A DNA stretch of 64,000 nt, taken from contig JBBSPV010000009.1 of NCBI GenBank assembly GCA_038258425.1, positions 28,502 through 92,501 of the forward strand, given 5' to 3'. Positions within the stretch are counted from its first letter, which is position 1; every line of letters starts with the position of its first letter. Below, in pieces: positions 48,523-55,898 of this stretch. The DNA comes from DATLGB01 sp038258425 (lineage in GTDB: Bacteria > Actinomycetota > Thermoleophilia > Solirubrobacterales > Solirubrobacteraceae). The notes beneath the pieces are model-generated. The model made no database searches and was not told the origin of the DNA. It saw only the letters and a program-made list of their open reading frames with translations. The position numbers and the translations under genes are program-made.

Positions 48523-49690
48523 GGCCGGCGCCCCGGTCGCGCCGCGCGGCCCGCCGCCGGGCGGCCGGCGTCTCGAGCAGCTCGCGATAGAGCGCGGCGC
48601 AGCGGGCGACCTGGCGCTCCAGCGTGTAGTCCTGCGACCGCGCGCGGCCCTCGGCCCCGATGGCGCGCCGCCGCTGCGGGTCGGCGGCGAGCGCCGCGAG
48701 CTCGCGGGCGAGCACCGCGGTGTCGTGCGGAGGCACGAGCACGCCGCCGCCGGCGGCGAACAGCTCCGGCAGGCCGCCGACCCCGAAGGCGACCATGGGC
48801 GTGCCCGAGGTCATCGCCTCCAGGGCCGCGGTCGGCGTGCCCTCGCGGTCCGAGGTCATCGCCGCGACGTCGATCGCGGTCCAGACCGCGTCGACGTCCT
48901 CCCGGTGGCCGGTGAACGCCGTGCGGTCCTCCACGCCCCACCGGCGGGCGGCCGCCTCCAGCCGCGGCCGGTCCGGTCCCTCGCCGACGATCAGCAGCCA
49001 GGCGTCGGGCTGCTCCGCGAGCACCATCGCGAAGGCCTCCACGAGCAGCTCGAGCCGCTTGACCCGGCGCAGGTGGGCGACCGTGCCGACCACCACGGCG
49101 TCGGGCGGGATCCCGTGGTCGGCCCGCAGGTCGCCCCCCGGGGACCGGTCGCGGGGCGTCCAGGCGCTCGGGATGACGCGGATGCGGTCGCGGGGCACGC
49201 GCTCGTAGCTGTGCATGAGCTCCGCGTCGGCGCGGGATACCGCGACCAGCGCGTCCGCCGTCCGCCCGATGATCCCTTCGAGCACCCGGCGCCCCGGGTC
49301 GCCCTCGAAGGCCCAGGAGTGCTCGTGGGCGACGACGACCGGCACGCCGGCCAGGCGCCCGAGCAGCGTGCCCCAGACGTTGGAGCCGAACATGTGCGCG
49401 TGGACGACGTCGACGCGCTCGGCGCGCAGCCGCCGGCCCAGCGCGACGAGCGGTCCGAGGTCGAAGCGGCCCCTGCGCAGCACCGGGACGTGGCGGGCGC
49501 CCGCCTCGCGGAGAGCGTCGAGCGGCCAGCCGCCGGCGGCGCGCGTCGTCGCCACGGTCACGTCGAAGCCGTGCGCGGGGAGCGAGGTGCCGAGGCCGAG
49601 CACCGTGCGCTCCGCCCCCGCGACCGTGTTGTCGAGCCGGTCGACGAGGAGCACGACCCGCGGCCGGCCCTCCACCGCGGACGGTGTCAA
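48509..49690 (-). CDS. Family-4 glycosyltransferase
   Basis: A GT-B glycosyltransferase of about 393 aa. PRVVLLVDRLDNTVAGAERT starts the acceptor domain, VVHAHMFGSNVWG lies near residue 95, VVGTVAHLRRVKRLELLVEA near 205 starts the donor domain, and EGTPTAALEAMTSGTPMVAF near 305 binds the nucleotide sugar. The start is not certain: TTG 49690 overlaps the upstream stop (TTGA) and is chosen; GTG 49675 is a close alternative. The gene lies between the O-antigen ligase and the flippase in the exopolysaccharide operon. Confidence 0.82.
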   Translation of the reverse strand: MTPSAVEGRPRVVLLVDRLDNTVAGAERTVLGLGTSLPAHGFDVTVATTRAAGGWPLDALREAGARHVPVLRRGRFDLGPLVALGRRLRAERVDVVHAHMFGSNVWGTLLGRLAGVPVVVAHEHSWAFEGDPGRRVLEGIIGRTADALVAVSRADAELMHSYERVPRDRIRVIPSAWTPRDRSPGGDLRADHGIPPDAVVVGTVAHLRRVKRLELLVEAFAMVLAEQPDAWLLIVGEGPDRPRLEAAARRWGVEDRTAFTGHREDVDAVWTAIDVAAMTSDREGTPTAALEAMTSGTPMVAFGVGGLPELFAAGGGVLVPPHDTAVLARELAALAADPQRRRAIGAEGRARSQDYTLERQVARCAALYRELLETPAARRRAARRDRGAGHGTA

Positions 49691-51048
49691 CGAGCCGGCG
49701 CTTCCCGCACCGGGCTCCCGGACAGCCGCAGCGTCACCGGGCCGAGCGCAAGCAGCAACCACAGCGGCTTGGTGTACTCGAGGGAGACGAAGAAGGAGCC
49801 GGCGGCGACCGCGATCATGGCGAGCAGGACCGCACGGGCGAGCAGCTCCTCGTTGCGCCGGCCGGCGGCGCGCAGGCGCCTCGCCGCGGTGGCGGTGGCG
49901 GCCACGGCCCCGAGGAGGATGGCGAGGTACATGCCGAGGCCGATCACGCCGAGCTCGGCGAGCAGACCGAGGTAGGTGTTGTGGGAGACCTTCGGCTCGT
50001 CGATGATCAGGTCGGTGTTCGCGAGGTCGCCGGGCTCGAAGAGGTAGTGGACGGCGGTGATCGGATAGTTCCCCAGTCCGATGCCGCGCACGGGATGGGC
50101 GTCGACCATGCGCAGCCCGACCTTCCAGATGTCCGTGCGTCCGGAGCCACCGTCCGAGGCGACCACGTGCTCGACGACCGCCGGCGGCGCGAGGGCAACG
50201 AAGTACGTCAGGCACCCGGCCACGGCGACGAGGCCGACCAGGACCGCCACGGCGCGGCGACCCTGGCCGAGCGCGAAGGGCGAGAGCAACGTGACCGCGG
50301 CGAGGGCGACGAGGCCGGTGCGCGAGGCCGTGGAGAGCACGAAGACGCCGCTCACGGCCACCGCGGCGAGGACGAGCGCCCGCGCGGCGGGGTCCATGCG
50401 GCGACGCGTCGCGACGCCGATCCCGAGCGTTCCCGCCGCCACGAGCCACAGGGCGAGGTAGTTCGGGTCGAAGCCCGCGCCCTGCAGCCGCCCGGGCGCC
50501 GAGGGATCGCCGCCGGAGAGCAGCAGCCCGTAGAGCGAGGAGCCGACGAGCCCGGCGAGCAGGCTGATGAGAAACCAGCGCAGCCGGCGCTCGTCGCGGA
50601 TGGCGGCGTAGGCGATCGGGAGGATGAGCAGGTTGAGCCCGATGCGCAGGCTGCCCGACAGCGCCGCCGACGGGTCCTCGGCCCACAGCCCGCTCGCCAG
50701 GCACCAGGTGGTGAAGACCACGAGCAGGGCGGTGTAGCCGGGGAAGGCGGAGAACAGCTGGTGCCGCCAGCTGGACCGGACGAGCAGCGAGGCGATCCAG
50801 GAGAGCGCGAGGATCAGGCCGAGGACCTTCGCGACGGACACCGACCCGAGCTCCGGGACCGCCTCGAAGAACGACGCGGCGAAGACGAACAGGCAGAGCC
50901 CGACGCTCAGGTCGGCGATCATCAGCACGACGAAGGCGAGCGCGAGGCTCGCCCCGACGGCCAGCGCCGGCTGCAGGACGGCGAGGACCCCGAGCAGGGC
51001 GGCGGCCAGAGCCACCGCGAACGGCAGCGTGCGGAGCGGGAGGGCCAT
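49687..51048 (-). CDS. O-antigen ligase/polymerase family membrane protein
   Basis: A 453-aa membrane protein with about 11-12 helices. The periplasmic loop carries the family's signature: RTDIWKVGLRMVDAHPVRGI, then GLGNYPITAVHYLF and PKVSHNTYLGLLAELGVIGL, typical of Wzy_C/WaaL proteins. It either polymerises repeat units or attaches the finished glycan to an acceptor. ATG 51048 starts the first helix and is 8 bp after the next upstream stop. A second protein of this class is encoded at 55899-57980, so polymerase and ligase roles may be divided between them. Confidence 0.87.
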   Translation of the reverse strand: MALPLRTLPFAVALAAALLGVLAVLQPALAVGASLALAFVVLMIADLSVGLCLFVFAASFFEAVPELGSVSVAKVLGLILALSWIASLLVRSSWRHQLFSAFPGYTALLVVFTTWCLASGLWAEDPSAALSGSLRIGLNLLILPIAYAAIRDERRLRWFLISLLAGLVGSSLYGLLLSGGDPSAPGRLQGAGFDPNYLALWLVAAGTLGIGVATRRRMDPAARALVLAAVAVSGVFVLSTASRTGLVALAAVTLLSPFALGQGRRAVAVLVGLVAVAGCLTYFVALAPPAVVEHVVASDGGSGRTDIWKVGLRMVDAHPVRGIGLGNYPITAVHYLFEPGDLANTDLIIDEPKVSHNTYLGLLAELGVIGLGMYLAILLGAVAATATAARRLRAAGRRNEELLARAVLLAMIAVAAGSFFVSLEYTKPLWLLLALGPVTLRLSGSPVREAPAR

Positions 51049-51056
51049 CGCGGGGG

Positions 51057-52106
51057 TCAGGATACGGCGGCGATCGCCGGCTCGGGGCGGCTCGCGCGGC
51101 CGTGGCGCGCGAGGCCGACGAGGAACCCGGACCCCCAGCTGAGGTGCATGGTGGCCAGCACGGCCGGCAGGAAGGCCGCCCCGGGACTGCGCCGGGCCAG
51201 CTCGACGGCGGTCGTCCCCGCGAGCGCGGCGCCGTAGGCGAGGAGGCCGGCCCGGGCGCCGCGGCGGACCCGGCGGCTCGGCGCGACGGACCCCGCGAGG
51301 GCCAGGACGAGCCCGGGTGGGGCCAGGTGGGCGACCTGCGCGGCGGCCGGGTGGCGCAGGGAGGTGCGGGCCCGGCCCTGCCCGTAGCGCCAGTACTGGC
51401 GTCCGAGCGCGCCGAGGCTGCCGCGGGGGGCGTAGGCCGCGGCCATGTCGGGCACGCACACGATCCGGCCGCCCCGCCGGCGGATCCTCGCGGCGAGCTC
51501 GGCGTCCTCGTTCGGGTAGATCCGCGCGTCCCAGCCCCCGGCGTCGCGCAGGGTCTGCGCCCGCCAGACCCCGGTGAAGCCAGAGGGCACGTCGATCTCG
51601 GACGCGATCGGGCGCCGGAAGCTCGCCCCGCCGACGCCCAGGCGGGTGTGCAGCGCGAGCGCCACGCGCCGGGACCAGGGGTCGGTGCCCTCGGCGATCT
51701 GCGGCCCGCTCACGTGCGCGACGTCTCCGCGCTCCAGGCGCTGCACGCCAGTGCGCAGGTAACCCGGCGGGTAGCGGGTGTGGGCGTCCATGCGGGCGAC
51801 GTACTCGCCACGGGCGGCCGCCAGCGCCACGTTGAGGCCCGGCGTCGTCAGGCGCGCCGGGTTGTCGAGCACCCGGATCCAGGGGTCGCGCTCGGCCGCC
51901 GCGTCCAGGCGCGCGCGGGTGCCGTCCGTCGAGCCGCCGTCGGCGAAGAGCAGCTCGATCGGGCCGCCGGGATCCTCCTGTGCCCGCATGCCGGCGAGGG
52001 CCGCGTCGAGGTGGGCTGCCTCGTCGAGGACCGGCACGAGCACGCTGACGCGGACGGCGTGCGCCTCCGGCCCGGCGATGGCCGGCGCCGGGTCGGTCGC
52101 CACCAC
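51057..52106 (-). CDS. Family-2 glycosyltransferase, ExoA-like
   Basis: A 349-aa processive-type GT2: VSVLVPVLDEAAHLDAALAG near residues 20-39, ELLFADGGSTDGTRA near 51, ARMDAHTRYPPGYL (D-x-H-T-x-Y-P) near 104-117, and PNEDAELAARIRRRGG near 198. The C-terminus has three or four hydrophobic helices. This arrangement matches ExoA/succinoglycan-type enzymes that add a sugar to a lipid-linked intermediate at the membrane. It starts with GTG at 52106 (GTG 52103 is next) and ends 8 bp before the O-antigen ligase. Confidence 0.84.
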   Translation of the reverse strand: MVATDPAPAIAGPEAHAVRVSVLVPVLDEAAHLDAALAGMRAQEDPGGPIELLFADGGSTDGTRARLDAAAERDPWIRVLDNPARLTTPGLNVALAAARGEYVARMDAHTRYPPGYLRTGVQRLERGDVAHVSGPQIAEGTDPWSRRVALALHTRLGVGGASFRRPIASEIDVPSGFTGVWRAQTLRDAGGWDARIYPNEDAELAARIRRRGGRIVCVPDMAAAYAPRGSLGALGRQYWRYGQGRARTSLRHPAAAQVAHLAPPGLVLALAGSVAPSRRVRRGARAGLLAYGAALAGTTAVELARRSPGAAFLPAVLATMHLSWGSGFLVGLARHGRASRPEPAIAAVS

Positions 52107-52112
52107 GGTGGC

Positions 52113-53681
52113 CTACCCGTCGCTCGGCGCCGTCGCGAGCTCGAGCGCCGCGACCTCGCCCTCGAGCCCGTTCAGGCGCTCGGCCTCGCGGCGTCCGACG
52201 AAGGACGGCAGCCGGAAGTCGCTGTCGAACTGGCGGTCGGCGACGAGCGTGCGCAGCGTCTCGCCGAGGATGAGGAGGTCCAGCGAGGTGGACCGGTGCT
52301 TGAGGTAGTACAGGTCGTGGCTGAGCTTCCACGTCGAGCCCTGGTCGGACCCGGCGTAGCCGCACTTGACCTGCGCCCAGCCGGTGATGCCCGGCCGCGC
52401 GATGTTGCGGCGGCTGTAGTGGGGCACGGTCTGCTCGAGCTGGCTCACGTAGCCCGGCTGCTCTGGGCGCGGGCCGACGATGCTCATCTCGCCGCGGAAC
52501 ACGTTGACGAGCTGGGGCAGCTCGTCGAGGTGGGTGCGGCGCAGGAACCGCCCGATGCGCGTGACGCGCTCGTCGTCGTCGGTCGTCCAGACGGTCGAGC
52601 TCGGGACCTCCGCCACCCGCATGGAGCGCAGCTTGAAGATCTCGAAGGGCTCGCCGTACTCGCCCACGCGGGACTGCCGGTACAGCGCCGGCCCGCCGTC
52701 GCGGCGGATCAGCAGCGCCAGCACCCCGATGAGGGGCACCGCGAACACGGAGACGACGGACGCGATGACGAGGTCCATCGCCCGCTTGGACGCCGGCACG
52801 CCGACCTTGTAGCGGGGATGCATGACCCACTGGAACCAGGCGGCGTTGATGCGCCCCAGCGGCACGTGGCCGAAGGTGTGCTCGTAGAAGGCGTGCAGCT
52901 CCTGCATCCGCACGCCCGAGGTGGAGCAGGTCTCGGCCACCTCGTCGAAGGCCGCCATCCGCGGGGCTTCGTCCGAGAGCAGCAGCAGGTCGATGCGGTG
53001 CTTGGCGATGACCTCCGCGAGCCCGCCGAGGCGGCCGAGCGTCAGCGGCTCGTGGCTCTCCGGCGCGCGGGCGCCCGTGGCGATGTTGCCGACGACGCAG
53101 ACGTCGGAGCGCTCCATGGCCAGCAGCTCGTCGCGTAGATCGAGCGTCACGATCTCGCTGCCGATCACCGCGACGCGCAGCTGCTCGGTGCGCCCGATCC
53201 GCCGGGTGCGGCGGAACGACCCGTTGCTGAGGATCACCACCGTGCCGGCCACGCCGGCGACGATCGCCGCCAGCCAGGCGTCGAGACCGTCCGTGAGGCC
53301 CACGAGCCGGGCGAGCCCGAGGCCGGCGAGGACGCCGCCCGCGGAGATCAGCGGCAGCAGGCGCTGCAGCAGGGGCAGGAACTGCATGTGCTGGCTCACC
53401 CGCAGCAGCTGCCGGTTCCAGCTCCAGGCGACGAAGGCGATGACCGCGGCCGCGGCGACCGGTCGCTCGCAGTGGCTGCCGAACGCCGCGACGAGCCCCG
53501 CGACGATCGAGACGACCGGGCTCACGACGGCCGGGACGAACGGGCCCTGGGCCTTGGGACGACGCGGCGGCCCGACGCCCGCGCGGTGGAGCCGCTGGAG
53601 GTCCAGCGACGACTCGGGGGCTGCTGAGTGGTCGGTTGGGGTCACCGAGCTGGCCGTGCGTGGCTCATGGTTGGCTGCCAT
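52113..53681 (-). CDS. Initiating polyprenyl-phosphate sugar phosphotransferase
   Basis: A 522-aa WbaP/WcaJ-type enzyme that starts exopolysaccharide synthesis by moving sugar-1-phosphate from a nucleotide sugar to undecaprenyl phosphate. There are four or five membrane helices in the first 190 residues, then a CoA-binding-like domain (LRVAVIGSEIVT), a further helix, and the catalytic domain: KRAMDLVIASVVSV, FEIFKLRSMRV, LDELPQLVNVFRGEMSIVGP and RPGITGWAQVKCGY. ATG 53681 starts after a 91-bp gap from the kinase, the largest gap in this operon, so an internal promoter is possible. I see no strong one. Confidence 0.9.
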   Translation of the reverse strand: MAANHEPRTASSVTPTDHSAAPESSLDLQRLHRAGVGPPRRPKAQGPFVPAVVSPVVSIVAGLVAAFGSHCERPVAAAAVIAFVAWSWNRQLLRVSQHMQFLPLLQRLLPLISAGGVLAGLGLARLVGLTDGLDAWLAAIVAGVAGTVVILSNGSFRRTRRIGRTEQLRVAVIGSEIVTLDLRDELLAMERSDVCVVGNIATGARAPESHEPLTLGRLGGLAEVIAKHRIDLLLLSDEAPRMAAFDEVAETCSTSGVRMQELHAFYEHTFGHVPLGRINAAWFQWVMHPRYKVGVPASKRAMDLVIASVVSVFAVPLIGVLALLIRRDGGPALYRQSRVGEYGEPFEIFKLRSMRVAEVPSSTVWTTDDDERVTRIGRFLRRTHLDELPQLVNVFRGEMSIVGPRPEQPGYVSQLEQTVPHYSRRNIARPGITGWAQVKCGYAGSDQGSTWKLSHDLYYLKHRSTSLDLLILGETLRTLVADRQFDSDFRLPSFVGRREAERLNGLEGEVAALELATAPSDG

Positions 53682-53772
53682 CGTGGCGGGTTGGGGTCGG
53701 CTCCGAAAGAGGGTGTCACAATCACGCTACAAGTAGAACCATCGGCCGGCGCGGGGGATCCTTGACGGACCA

Positions 53773-55323
53773 TCAGTAGTACGCCTGACGCGCGTGGCCG
53801 CCGAGGACCACGAAGCCCTCGGGCACGATGTCCTGCTGCTGGAGCATCTCGCCGAGCTCCGTGAGGTCCCGGCTGTTCGTGCGCCCCATCCGGACCACCA
53901 CGAGCACGTCGTCGACCGCCCGCGCGATCGCCATCGTCTCCGCCACGTGGTTGAGCGGCGGCGAGTCGATGATGATCCAGTCCGCGAGGCGTTGCGCCTG
54001 CAGCAGCAGGGTGTCCACGGACAGGTGGGAGAGCACGTCGGCGGCGGGGACCTCGTCGGGGTTTGTGAGCAGCACCCGCAGCCGGGCGTCGTCCTCGCCG
54101 ACCGGCTTGAGCGCGTCGACGAGGTAGTTGCGGCCGGTGATGACGCTGGCCAGCCCGATGTCGGTGGTCATGTCCAGCGCCCGCCCGACGGACGGCCGGC
54201 GGGAATCCGCCTCGATGAGGATCACGCGCTTGCCGGCGGCGGCGATCGTCGAGGCCAGGTTGATCGCGGCGGTGGTCTTGCCGTCCCCGGGCGTGGGCCC
54301 CGTCACGAGGACCATGCGGCCGCTCACACCCTCGCCGCGAGAGCCGTCGAGCCCAGCCCGGAGGGCCTGGTAGCTGTCGAGGGCGCCGAGGGAGAGCTCG
54401 CTCGGCAGCAGCGGCCGGTTCTTGCGGCGCCGCTCGAGCGGCACCCGCGCGAGGATCGGCAGCCGGAAGCGCGACCGCAGGTCCTCCTCGCTGCGAAGGC
54501 GGGGGTCGAGCAGCTGTAGCGCGAAGGCGCCGAGGATGCCGAGGACGAGGCCCGCGACCAGGGCGCTGCCGAGCGTGAACAAGGGCCGGGGGGCGACCGC
54601 GCCCGTCGGGATCTCGGCGCGCGACTCGAGCGACACGGACGGGTCACCGGTGCGCGAGAGCGTCTCGAGCGTCTGCAGCTGCTGCTGCGGAGAGTCGGCG
54701 GTGTTCGAGCCGGCCGCCCCGCCCCCGCCGCTCTGCACCTGCTGGCGCAGCTGGGTGATCTGCGGCTGCAGCGACGCCCGCAGCCGGGCCGTGCGCAGCG
54801 CGACGAACTGCTCCGCGAAGGCGTCGGCGAGGCGTGCCGAAGCCCGCGGCGAGTCGTCCCGCGCGGCGACGGTCACGATGTTGCTCTGCGCGAGCGGCGT
54901 GGCGGTCACCTTGCCGAGCAGGCCCTGCGTGCCGTCCTTGAGTCCCAGGTCCCGCTTGACGCGCTGCGCCACCGTGGGCGACTCGATCAGGCGGGCGACC
55001 GTCTCGATGTCGCGCGTCGGGTCGTTGGACTGCGTGATGATGCCCGACACCGGCACGCCCACCGCCGACTGCGGGGTGATGAGCACGTCGGCCGAGGCCT
55101 CGTAGACCTTCGCGGTCTGGGCGAGGTAGACGGCCGCCACGGCGACGCACGCCACCACGGCGCCCAGCACGATCCAGCGGCCGGCCCTGAGCGCCTCGAG
55201 ATAGCGCTTGATGCCCTGCGTCTCCGCGTCGGGCACCATCCAGCTCTGGTTCCCGGAGCCGGGGGGAACGGCGGCGACGGGTTCCGGACGGGGGGCGCTC
55301 ATGGGAGGATCGACGAGGCGCAT
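53773..55323 (-). CDS. Wzz/BY-kinase fusion (exopolysaccharide tyrosine autokinase)
   Basis: A 516-aa chain-length/kinase protein. Helix 1 spans about residues 50-70, an extracytoplasmic Wzz domain with a coiled-coil region follows (about 75-250), and helix 2 spans 252-271. The cytosolic bacterial tyrosine kinase has Walker A GPTPGDGKTT at 342-351, A' EADSRRP at 371-377 and Walker B IIIDSPP at 450-456. The C-terminal tyrosine tail is minimal: only the last two residues are Tyr. It controls polymer length through autophosphorylation cycles. ATG 55323 is chosen; GTG 55332 is an alternative. A strong hairpin lies 15 bp upstream. Confidence 0.87.
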   Translation of the reverse strand: MRLVDPPMSAPRPEPVAAVPPGSGNQSWMVPDAETQGIKRYLEALRAGRWIVLGAVVACVAVAAVYLAQTAKVYEASADVLITPQSAVGVPVSGIITQSNDPTRDIETVARLIESPTVAQRVKRDLGLKDGTQGLLGKVTATPLAQSNIVTVAARDDSPRASARLADAFAEQFVALRTARLRASLQPQITQLRQQVQSGGGGAAGSNTADSPQQQLQTLETLSRTGDPSVSLESRAEIPTGAVAPRPLFTLGSALVAGLVLGILGAFALQLLDPRLRSEEDLRSRFRLPILARVPLERRRKNRPLLPSELSLGALDSYQALRAGLDGSRGEGVSGRMVLVTGPTPGDGKTTAAINLASTIAAAGKRVILIEADSRRPSVGRALDMTTDIGLASVITGRNYLVDALKPVGEDDARLRVLLTNPDEVPAADVLSHLSVDTLLLQAQRLADWIIIDSPPLNHVAETMAIARAVDDVLVVVRMGRTNSRDLTELGEMLQQQDIVPEGFVVLGGHARQAYY

Positions 55324-55338
55324 GTTACGCACACGAGC

Positions 55339-55365
55339 AGCGGGGGCGAGCTACTCGCCCCCGCT
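55339..55365 (-). terminator. Perfect 12-bp hairpin after the LPxTG gene
   Basis: AGCGGGGGCGAG (55339-55350) and CTCGCCCCCGCT (55354-55365) pair completely around the loop CTA. It sits between the stop of the LPxTG-type gene (55392) and the start of the Wzz/BY-kinase gene (55323) on the minus strand. It should end or reduce transcription before the kinase. There is no T-run. Confidence 0.65.
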
Positions 55366-55391
55366 GGCACGTCCGGAATGGGTTTCCGGCG

Positions 55392-55814
55392 TCAGCCCTC
55401 GTCGCGGGTGACGCGGCGCATGGCGAAGCCGCCGGCGAGCAGGGCGCAGCCCGCGAGGACGACGAAGCCGACCTCGAGACCGGTGAACGGGAGGCTGCCA
55501 GTGGAGGCGCTCGCCGTCTCCGTCGTCGGTGCGGAGGCGCTGGCGGGCGCGCTGCCGGACGGCGACGTGCCGGAGGGCGACGTGCCGGAGGGCGACGTGC
55601 CGGAGGGCGACGTGCCGGCGTTCGTGTTCGCCGGTGCGTTCCCCGAGTCCGGCGCCGTGCCGGGCGTGTCCGGGCCTCCGCCCGAGACGGTGTCCAGCAC
55701 GCCGTTGTTCGGGCTGTAGACCGTCTCCGCCGGCGACTGCGCGAACGCGCTCGTAGTACCGAGCGACGCCACGACGACTGCGAGAAGGGTGGCGAGCTTG
55801 AAGTTGCGGATCAT
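55392..55814 (-). CDS. LPxTG-type cell-wall-anchored protein
   Basis: A 140-aa exported protein: signal peptide (MIRNFKLATLLAVVVASLGT, cleaved near AFA), a disordered Pro/Thr/Ser/Gly/Asn region with four GTSPS repeats (about 67-87), then LPFTG at 108-112, a hydrophobic helix at about 114-131 and the basic tail MRRVTRDEG. This is a complete sortase sorting signal, so it is probably linked to peptidoglycan or held as a stalk in the membrane. No sortase is in the window. ATG 55814 is preferred over 55835 because AGTGAGG lies before it. It sits among exopolysaccharide genes. Confidence 0.78.
   Translation of the reverse strand: MIRNFKLATLLAVVVASLGTTSAFAQSPAETVYSPNNGVLDTVSGGGPDTPGTAPDSGNAPANTNAGTSPSGTSPSGTSPSGTSPSGSAPASASAPTTETASASTGSLPFTGLEVGFVVLAGCALLAGGFAMRRVTRDEG
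55561..55620. repeat. Four tandem 15-bp repeats in the LPxTG gene
   Basis: GGCGACGTGCCGGAG is repeated at 55561, 55576, 55591 and 55606; the last copy ends CGGCG. On the minus strand each unit encodes a five-residue step of the Ser-Pro-Ser-Gly-Thr stalk. Near-perfect DNA identity implies recent expansion and possible length variation between strains. Confidence 0.9.
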
Positions 55815-55898
55815 GCGGGGCGCCTCACTTGACATCGGGGTGGTGGTGGTCCGGCCGACGAGGCCTTACCGGTCGGAGCTGTTCCTCCGTCCAAGCTA

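Noticed and set aside
53701..53760. Rex operator upstream of the sugar transferase gene (TGTCACAAT)
   Set aside because: Only half of a possible palindrome is present; the second half does not match TTGTGA-N6-TCACAA.
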